Assembly: GCA_028279155.1 (NCBI GenBank)
Contig: JANQST010000473.1
Coordinates: 1-7,530, forward strand
DNA: 7,530 nucleotides
From: Cyclobacteriaceae bacterium
GTDB taxonomy: Bacteria > Bacteroidota > Bacteroidia > Cytophagales > Cyclobacteriaceae
Reading direction: 5' to 3'
Shown: positions 1 through 5,540 of the stretch, piece after piece
How the letters are laid out: the number at the start of each line of letters is the position of its first letter
How positions within the stretch are numbered: the stretch's first letter is position 1
Position numbers and translations under genes: made by a program
Notes under the pieces: generated by a model
What the model saw: the letters and a program-made list of their open reading frames with translations, nothing else
Database searches by the model: none
Told to the model about the DNA's origin: nothing

Positions 1-1061
1 CCAGCAAATAATTGCGAGGTACCTCCCATGCTAATGAATGGCAAAGTCAACCCTGTTACTGGACCCAATCCTACAGCAACGCCCATGTTCACAATGGCCT
101 GAATAACAATCGCAAAACTCAGCCCGGCTGACAACAATCCACCATAAGCCCGGTCATTGTCTTCCGCTGCTTTCATTCCTCGGTAGAGCAAAGCCAGGTA
201 CATAAATAAAATGATTGCTCCACCCAACATTCCGTATTCCTCTATGATGATCGCATAAATGAAATCTGAGTATGGGTGTGGCAAGAAATTCCGTTGATCA
301 CTTTGTCCGGGTCCTTTTCCAAAAAATCCTCCTGAAGCAATCGCTACATACGCCTGCTTAGCCTGGAAGGGCGTGTCATTCGTTACAAAATCTTCTATTC
401 TATTGATGGCTGTTGTTCCTCGCTGACCAACGAAAAATGAGATCGAACCAAACATTGCCCCGATCATTACGAGCATGACCAGGTATTTCACAGGTACACG
501 ACCGATGAACAATACCAGCATACACGTAAGGAAAAGTAAGATTGCTGATGAAAAATTGGTAAGCGCGATCAAGCCACAGATCAAACCAATCCAGAACAGC
601 ATGGGTATAATTGCCTTTTGAAAGTCATCAATGGCGTGTTGACGTTTTGAAAGCATACTTGCCAATGTGACTATCAACGCCAGCTTCGCCAGGTCTGATG
701 GCTGAAATGCCTGGTTGATGATTGGGATTGTAATCCACCTGGAAGCTTCGTTAATGTTTGTTCCAAATAACCAGGTAAATAGTAACAACGGTACACTTAT
801 CCAGAGTAGCAGTCGAGATATTTTCGAGTAGTACCTGAAATCGATTTTATGTGCAAGCCATATGGCGACAAGACTTAGTCCAACCAATATTGAGTGCTTC
901 ACCAAATAGTATTCAGTGTTCCCATCCATCATTTTGTACGCCAAACTACCTGTAGCACTGTACACAACAAGAATACTGAAAACCGAAAGCACGAGAACAA
1001 TGAACCAGATGATAGGATCACCTTTCAGGTTATTGTATGCCCAATTTTTAATAGCTGTCAT
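1..1061 (-). CDS. ftsW: FtsW, septal peptidoglycan glycosyltransferase (SEDS family), 3' end truncated by the window
   Basis: FtsW is the membrane-embedded SEDS enzyme that polymerises lipid II into glycan strands at the division septum, working with the class B PBP FtsI. The ATG at 1061-1059 opens 353 complete codons that run off the window, so only the last few dozen residues of a usual 380-400 residue protein should be missing. Seen in the sequence: several hydrophobic segments (about residues 17-35, 55-71, 82-100, 150-168, 171-187, 190-211, 267-292, 308-330); SRWI with W109; the QPSDLAKL signature at 120-127; the RIEDF segment at 221-225; the LPHPYSDFIYA loop at 260-270, whose D266 matches the essential SEDS aspartate; and PFISMGGTSQLF at 341-352, the conserved end-of-protein block. 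The start overlaps the murD stop by four bases (ATGA), which favours translational coupling. The bases upstream are A-rich with no Shine-Dalgarno. RodA is the main alternative, but the position after murD in a dcw cluster favours FtsW. Confidence 0.96.
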   Translation of the reverse strand, partial: MTAIKNWAYNNLKGDPIIWFIVLVLSVFSILVVYSATGSLAYKMMDGNTEYYLVKHSILVGLSLVAIWLAHKIDFRYYSKISRLLLWISVPLLLFTWLFGTNINEASRWITIPIINQAFQPSDLAKLALIVTLASMLSKRQHAIDDFQKAIIPMLFWIGLICGLIALTNFSSAILLFLTCMLVLFIGRVPVKYLVMLVMIGAMFGSISFFVGQRGTTAINRIEDFVTNDTPFQAKQAYVAIASGGFFGKGPGQSDQRNFLPHPYSDFIYAIIIEEYGMLGGAIILFMYLALLYRGMKAAEDNDRAYGGLLSAGLSFAIVIQAIVNMGVAVGLGPVTGLTLPFISMGGTSQLFA

Positions 1062-2437
1062 GATTTTGTCACTTTTATTTCTTTACCCAGATTCTTCACT
1101 GCCCGTTTGAATTTGTCTCCGCGATCTTCATAGTTATCGAACAGATCAAAACTTGAACACGCCGGAGACAACAAAACCACATCACCGGGTTCAGCCCACT
1201 CATGGGCTACTTCTAATGCTTTTTTTACATTGTCAACTTCAACTATCCGTTCTGTCTTTTCCGTAAAAAAATCAACCAGGCCATGGTTATCTTTCCCCAT
1301 ACAGATCAGGCCTTTTACCTTCTCCTCAACAAGTTCCTCCACCTGGTGATAATCATTGCCCTTATCAATGCCGCCGGCAATCCAGATGATCCCCTGTTTG
1401 ATGCCGTCCAGTGCATAATAAACAGAATCTACATTGGTTGCCTTTGAATCATTGATGTACGCAACTCCATCGATCTCTTCAACATATTCCAATCGGTGCG
1501 GCGCATTTTTGAATGTCTTAAGTCCTTTTAGGATCTTGTCTGTTGGTACGTTTAGGTGAATTGAGCTAAGCACAGCTGCCATACTATTCACCATGTTGTG
1601 TTTGCCAATCAAAGAAATCTCGGAAACAGGGATCTTGTGATGCTGATCATTATCTCTGAACTCATAGTTAAAGATCAAGTGATCTTCCTCCAGATAGGCA
1701 CCTAGTTTTTCATGTTTAGAAACCGACATGGCAAAAACGCAACTCTCTGCTTTTCTTCGATTCAATTCTTCAGTGATTGGTTTCGAATCAGCACAATAAA
1801 TAAAAGCTTCTTCCTGGGTCAGGTTTTCTATGATTCTGAATTTGGAAGAGACATAGTTTTCAAACTTATTGTCGTATCGATCTAAATGGTCGGGTGTAAT
1901 GTTCAGTAAAATGGCTATGTCTGGTTTGAACTCCACAATGCCATCCAGCTGAAAACTGCTTACCTCTACCACATAATAATCGTGTGTTCCTTCAGCAACT
2001 AGACCTGCAAGGCTGGTACCCACATTACCACCTAATGCCACATTATATCCTGCTGTCTTGAGCAAATGATGCGTCAATAGAGAAGTTGTTGTTTTCCCGT
2101 TTGTTCCCGTAATGGCAATGATTTTTGCATCACCCATGAATCGGTAAGCAAATTCAATTTCAGAAATGACTTCAAAATTCTTTTTTCGAAGCTTAGCTAC
2201 GATCCCAGCTGTGTCTGGAATACCCGGACTTTTCACGACCAGTTCTGCTTTCTTTATTTTTCCCCAGGTATGCAGGTTTTCTTCAAAAGGTATCTTTTGA
2301 GCTTCTAGCAATTTTTTTCGTTCATCAGAAATTGCTCCACCGTCAGACACAAACACCTCATAGCCTTCTTTCAAAGCCAGGATCGCTGCACCAACGCCGC
2401 TTTCTCCACCGCCTAATATGACTATGAGTTTACTCAT
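1058..2437 (-). CDS. murD: MurD, UDP-N-acetylmuramoyl-L-alanine--D-glutamate ligase
   Basis: This cytoplasmic ATP-dependent Mur ligase adds D-glutamate to UDP-MurNAc-L-Ala, the second amino-acid step of peptidoglycan precursor synthesis. The 459 residues match the family's usual 440-460. The N-terminal Rossmann-like UDP-binding domain carries GGGESGVGA (9-17) and SPGIP (70-74). The central ATPase domain carries the P-loop GTNGKTT (111-117), GGNVG (136-140), EVSSFQL (158-164), NITPDHLDRY (179-188) and K199, which aligns with the carbamylated lysine of Mur ligases. GKHNMVN (278-284) and PHRLE (313-317) mark the passage to the C-terminal domain, which has NDSKATN (329-335), GGIDKG (355-360), SPACSSFDLF (424-433) and RGDKF (439-443). 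No key residue is missing. The start ATG lies 80 bases after the preceding small gene and places the glycine-rich motif at the expected N-terminal position. No Shine-Dalgarno is visible; the leader is A/T-rich. The stop overlaps the ftsW start. Confidence 0.98.
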   Translation of the reverse strand: MSKLIVILGGGESGVGAAILALKEGYEVFVSDGGAISDERKKLLEAQKIPFEENLHTWGKIKKAELVVKSPGIPDTAGIVAKLRKKNFEVISEIEFAYRFMGDAKIIAITGTNGKTTTSLLTHHLLKTAGYNVALGGNVGTSLAGLVAEGTHDYYVVEVSSFQLDGIVEFKPDIAILLNITPDHLDRYDNKFENYVSSKFRIIENLTQEEAFIYCADSKPITEELNRRKAESCVFAMSVSKHEKLGAYLEEDHLIFNYEFRDNDQHHKIPVSEISLIGKHNMVNSMAAVLSSIHLNVPTDKILKGLKTFKNAPHRLEYVEEIDGVAYINDSKATNVDSVYYALDGIKQGIIWIAGGIDKGNDYHQVEELVEEKVKGLICMGKDNHGLVDFFTEKTERIVEVDNVKKALEVAHEWAEPGDVVLLSPACSSFDLFDNYEDRGDKFKRAVKNLGKEIKVTKS

Positions 2438-2517
2438 GATTTAAAATTCAAACATTCTATTTGGTACTACTTTATTCATTTCGATTCATTGGCTCAATGA
2501 TTAAGTGAGCATTATGC
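2438..2517 (-). other. 80-base gap between the small gene and murD, the only sizeable non-coding stretch
   Basis: Every other junction here is an overlap, a direct abutment or a 17-base spacer, so this gap stands out. It is A/T-rich and includes most of a three-armed inverted repeat at its upstream end. I looked for a Bacteroidota sigma-A promoter (TTG about 20 bases before TAnnTTTG). A weak AATGTTTG lies about 10-20 bases before the murD start, but no TTG occurs at the right distance, so I do not call a promoter. No U-tract follows the hairpin, so I do not call a terminator. Confidence 0.5.
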
Positions 2518-2522
2518 TCAAT
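2492..2522 (-). repeat. Three-armed inverted repeat spanning the stop codon of the small gene
   Basis: On the plus strand 2506-2520 reads TGAGCATTATGCTCA, a perfect 7+1+7 palindrome. As RNA it could form a 6-bp stem with a 3-base loop. GCTCA at 2492-2496 is a further copy of the same arm, so the middle arm (2506-2510) can pair with either flank; the two hairpins would exclude each other. The outer arms form a 7-base direct repeat (GCTCAAT at 2492 and 2516). The stop codon TGA of the 122-residue gene lies inside the first stem. The stems are short and probably weak. A role in mRNA stability, coupling or protein binding is only inference, and chance is possible. Confidence 0.4.
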
Positions 2523-2886
2523 CTTCGTTTGGTATTTTTTCGTTCATCACCTGGTTTACACATCTTGAATAGAGCGACAACATCTCGTAGCCTTCTTTCA
2601 AGAATTCGTCAATGAAGTTGATCGGCTGGTTCTTGTTAGAAATCTCCAACTGATCAAGCACAAACGTGATCTCATCCAGGTTATCTTCTACTCGTTCAAT
2701 GGCATCTCCCAATTGATGCTCTGTTTCCGCATGAATGAGTTTTTCCAGGTAAGAATGAAGCAATTGTGAACTTCGAATGATCATCGAAGTGGCTTCTGTA
2801 AACCCTCCGGTCGGCATAAGCTCCGAGAGTTGCACAGCTCCTTTCTGGACTTTTACGTTAAGGCGATGTAAATCTTCTACTGTCAT
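2518..2886 (-). CDS. Uncharacterised 122-residue helical protein in the dcw cluster, possibly four-helix-bundle (S23/IVP-like)
   Basis: I do not recognise a named function. The protein looks soluble: no signal peptide, no membrane segment, net acidic. It is rich in heptad-like spacing of Leu/Ile/Val and probably almost entirely alpha-helical, with helix breaks near MPTGG (24-28) and NKNQPIN (85-91). Residues about 38-82 (RSSQLLHSYLEK through VLDQLE) match, without gaps, the layout I remember for the 23S-rRNA-intervening-sequence/four-helix-bundle family: RSS near the start of a helix, then a helix ending in a LxEx4Lx2L-like pattern. Here that pattern is LDEITFVLDQL, and the overall identity is low. 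The ATG follows the mraY TAA stop directly with no spacer, which strongly supports co-translation and this start. It is coded in the same style as its neighbours, with no sign of recent transfer. Its position between mraY and murD suggests a role linked to envelope synthesis or division, but this is guilt by association. Confidence 0.85.
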   Translation of the reverse strand: MTVEDLHRLNVKVQKGAVQLSELMPTGGFTEATSMIIRSSQLLHSYLEKLIHAETEHQLGDAIERVEDNLDEITFVLDQLEISNKNQPINFIDEFLKEGYEMLSLYSRCVNQVMNEKIPNED

Positions 2887-4062
2887 TTATCGAATTTTTA
2901 GGGTTGCTAGTGTGAAAATGGCAAGCAGGATTCCGATTGTCCAGAAACGTGAAACAATCTTGGCTTCATGCAAGCCTTTTTTCTGAAAATGATGGTGAAG
3001 CGGAGACATTAATAAAATACGTTTCCCTTCACCGAGTTTTTTCTTGGTGTATTTGAAATAGGATACCTGAAAAATGACCGATAAGATCTCTACCAAAAAG
3101 ATCCCGCATAAAACAGGAATCAATAATTCTTTTCGAATCACGATAGCCAATACGGCGATTATTCCACCTAGCGAAAGACTACCTGTATCTCCCATGAATA
3201 CCTGCGCCGGATACGAGTTGTACCACAAAAAGCCAATACAGGCTCCTACAAATGCTGTACAGAATATCACCAGTTCACCGGCATTCGGAATGAACATGAT
3301 GTTCAGGTAATTGGAGAAAATGGCATTACCGGACAGGTAAGCAAAAATGGCTAGTGTAAGGCCGATGATGGCTGAACTTCCTGCTGCCAATCCATCCAAT
3401 CCGTCTGTGATATTAGCGCCATTTGAAACAGCGGTAACAATGAATATTATAATCAACACATATAGTATCCAGGTATAAGATTCCAGTGCTTTCGGAAGTA
3501 GCCAATCGTACTGGAATTCGTTGTTGGCAACAAAAGGGATGGTCGTGACAATCGAGTCGTATTGGGTATAAGCATCTCCAGCCATGTCCTGGATAACCAC
3601 ATCTTCATGGAAAACCAGGACCAGTCCAACAAACAATCCCAATCCAACCTGGCCCACGATCTTAAATCTTCCTCTAAGTCCTTCTTTGTTTTTCCGTTTG
3701 ATCTTCAGATAGTCATCAATGAAACCGATAGCTCCCATCCAAATCGCAGAGACCAACAACAAGATGACATAGATGTTTTCAAGGTCTCCAAACAGTAACG
3801 CTGGGATAACAATAGCGGAAATGATGATGATTCCACCCATGGTAGGCGTCCCCTGCTTTTCCATTTGGCCATCCAGTCCAAGGTCCCGAATGGATTCACC
3901 CAACTGGAATTTTCTCAATATGCTTATCAGCTTCTTTCCAAACGTGATCGTGATGATCAACGATAGAAGAGCTGCCATACCTGCACGAAAAGAGATATAC
4001 TGGAACATACCTGCGCCAGGAAAGTCTAATTCGTTTAAGTAATCAAATAGGTATTTAAGCAT
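2887..4062 (-). CDS. mraY: MraY, phospho-N-acetylmuramoyl-pentapeptide transferase
   Basis: MraY is an integral membrane enzyme that transfers phospho-MurNAc-pentapeptide from UDP to undecaprenyl phosphate, producing lipid I on the inner face of the membrane. About ten hydrophobic helices are visible (roughly 22-42, 75-92, 97-115, 134-151, 197-213, 227-247, 262-280, 296-309, 312-334, 371-389). Family signatures: KQGTPTMGG (69-77); the Mg-binding pair D116-D117 in DDYLK; NGANITDGLDGLAAG (214-228); GDTGSLSLGG (291-300) with the third catalytic aspartate, D292; and the triple histidine loop SPLHHHF (353-359). At 391 residues it is longer than the 360 of E. coli, mainly through a larger loop at about 151-197. 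The start ATG lies 17 bases after the murE stop and gives the N-terminal sequence normal for Bacteroidota MraY. murF, which sits between murE and mraY in E. coli, is absent here. No Shine-Dalgarno is seen; the leader ends in AACTAAAG. Confidence 0.98.
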   Translation of the reverse strand: MLKYLFDYLNELDFPGAGMFQYISFRAGMAALLSLIITITFGKKLISILRKFQLGESIRDLGLDGQMEKQGTPTMGGIIIISAIVIPALLFGDLENIYVILLLVSAIWMGAIGFIDDYLKIKRKNKEGLRGRFKIVGQVGLGLFVGLVLVFHEDVVIQDMAGDAYTQYDSIVTTIPFVANNEFQYDWLLPKALESYTWILYVLIIIFIVTAVSNGANITDGLDGLAAGSSAIIGLTLAIFAYLSGNAIFSNYLNIMFIPNAGELVIFCTAFVGACIGFLWYNSYPAQVFMGDTGSLSLGGIIAVLAIVIRKELLIPVLCGIFLVEILSVIFQVSYFKYTKKKLGEGKRILLMSPLHHHFQKKGLHEAKIVSRFWTIGILLAIFTLATLKIR

Positions 4063-4079
4063 CTTTAGTTAATCAGTAA

Positions 4080-5540
4080 TTAGTTGTCAGTATTTAAGAT
4101 TTCGTTTAACACTTCCCGGTCATCGAAATGATGACGCTTCCCTTTCACTTCCTGATAAGTTTCATGTCCCTTGCCTGCCACTAGCACAATATCCTGATCA
4201 CTCACCAAGTTGCAAGCGGTCCTGATCGCCTCTTTACGATCCTCTATGATCATCACGTTTCGCTCGTACGTCTTGGGAATCCCCACTTTCATGTCATCCA
4301 GGATTTGTTTCGGATCTTCTCCCCTGGGGTTATCTGAAGTCAAAATGACTTTGTTGCTGAGTGTTGCTGCAATTTTTGCCATTTCCGGTCGCTTGTCCTT
4401 ATCCCGATCTCCACCGCATCCCACCACAGTGACCAGCAATTCATTTTTTGTTCTAAGTTTATCGATCGTCTGTAGCACATTTTCCAATGCATCTGGTGTA
4501 TGGGCATAATCCACGATGGCTAGCACATTGGCCGAGTTGTTGACTTTTTCAAATCTTCCATTTACCCCACTGGAAACCGAAAGACCACTTAAAATATCTT
4601 CTTTGTCTTCATTGAGCAGGATCGCCACCGCATAAGCTGTCATCAGGTTATAAGCGTTAAACTCTCCGATGAGCTTGAACCAGACATCTACGCCGCTGAA
4701 ATTCAGCTCCAGTCCCTGCATTGTGTTGTGGATGATCCGGATCCGGAAATCAGCCATGGATTTGATGCCCATCTTGAATTTCTCTGCCTTCGTATTTTGA
4801 AGCATTACAGCTCCTCTTTTGTCATCCACATTGACAAGCGCAAAGGATTCAGAGCTTAGGCCATCGAATAGTAGTTTCTTAGCTGCGATGTATTCGTCAA
4901 AGGTCTTGTGATAATCCAGGTGATCATGGGAAATATTAGTGAAAACACCACCAGCAAAATGGATGCCTGCTACTCTATGCTGGATCAAAGCGTGTGAGCT
5001 TACCTCCATGAAACAATGGGTACAGCCATCCTCTACCATTTTGGACAGAAGCTCGTTTAATTCTATGGCATCAGGAGTGGTATAGCTCGCATCAACCACT
5101 TTTTTACCAATCCTGTTTTCTACAGTCGATAGCAAACCTGTTTGATAGCCAAGATGGCTGAATAACTCATGTAGCAGTGTTGCACAGGTTGTTTTGCCAT
5201 TGGTGCCGGTGATTCCAACCAGCTTTAATTTCTCTGAAGGTCGATCGTGAAAATTAGAGGCAATGATTCCGAGTGCTTCTGCAGAATCTGCAGTCTGAAC
5301 AAACGTAATGTCTTCATTCGTTTTTTCTGGTAAATACTCACAGACAATCGCTTTTGCACCTTTTTTGATCGCCTGATCAATGAAATCATGACCATCAACC
5401 GTGAGTCCTTTGATCGCAACAAACAGGCTGTTTTTCTTCACCTTTCTTGAATCGAAAGCCACACCAGAGACCTTGCGCTCGCGATCTCCGGTGAGGGATT
5501 GTAATGAGATACCGTACAATATGTCTTTCAGTATCTTCAT
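4080..5540 (-). CDS. murE: MurE, UDP-MurNAc-L-Ala-D-Glu ligase, predicted meso-diaminopimelate-adding
   Basis: This cytoplasmic Mur ligase adds the third stem-peptide residue to UDP-MurNAc-L-Ala-D-Glu using ATP. At 486 residues it has the normal family length. The N-terminal UDP-binding domain has the FDSR segment (29-32). The central domain has the P-loop GTNGKTT (112-118), TTPD (154-157), EVSSHAL (179-185), NISHDHLDYH (202-211) and K221, which corresponds to the carbamylated lysine. The C-terminal domain begins near VNGRFE (326-331), then VDYAHTPD (343-350) and GCGGDRDKDKRP (374-385). DNPR (403-406) and GKGHE (456-460) are the residues that bind meso-diaminopimelate in Gram-negative MurE; lysine-adding enzymes lack DNPR. 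A meso-DAP wall is therefore predicted. The ATG overlaps the ftsI stop by one base (TGATG), so reinitiation by terminating ribosomes is likely. No Shine-Dalgarno is seen. Confidence 0.98.
   Translation of the reverse strand: MKILKDILYGISLQSLTGDRERKVSGVAFDSRKVKKNSLFVAIKGLTVDGHDFIDQAIKKGAKAIVCEYLPEKTNEDITFVQTADSAEALGIIASNFHDRPSEKLKLVGITGTNGKTTCATLLHELFSHLGYQTGLLSTVENRIGKKVVDASYTTPDAIELNELLSKMVEDGCTHCFMEVSSHALIQHRVAGIHFAGGVFTNISHDHLDYHKTFDEYIAAKKLLFDGLSSESFALVNVDDKRGAVMLQNTKAEKFKMGIKSMADFRIRIIHNTMQGLELNFSGVDVWFKLIGEFNAYNLMTAYAVAILLNEDKEDILSGLSVSSGVNGRFEKVNNSANVLAIVDYAHTPDALENVLQTIDKLRTKNELLVTVVGCGGDRDKDKRPEMAKIAATLSNKVILTSDNPRGEDPKQILDDMKVGIPKTYERNVMIIEDRKEAIRTACNLVSDQDIVLVAGKGHETYQEVKGKRHHFDDREVLNEILNTDN

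Noticed and set aside
894..1133. Small plus-strand open frames (for example 894-1133, and others opposite mraY, murE and ftsI)
   Set aside because: They lie antisense to strongly supported genes, their translations look like reverse-strand shadows and no family features are visible.
2438..2470. Possible Bacteroidota promoter -7 element (AATGTTTG) ahead of murD
   Set aside because: The first base of the TAnnTTTG consensus does not match and no TTG element occurs 19-21 bases upstream; too close to the start codon to be convincing.
2506..2520. Palindrome as a rho-independent terminator after the small gene
   Set aside because: The stem is short and only moderately GC-rich, and the downstream bases in the direction of transcription are CTTAATCATT without a U-tract; the operon clearly continues into murD.
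4736..4747. 12-base perfect palindrome TCCGGATCCGGA
   Set aside because: It lies within murE and results from two consecutive Arg-Ile codon pairs (CGGATC repeated); no sign of a regulatory role.
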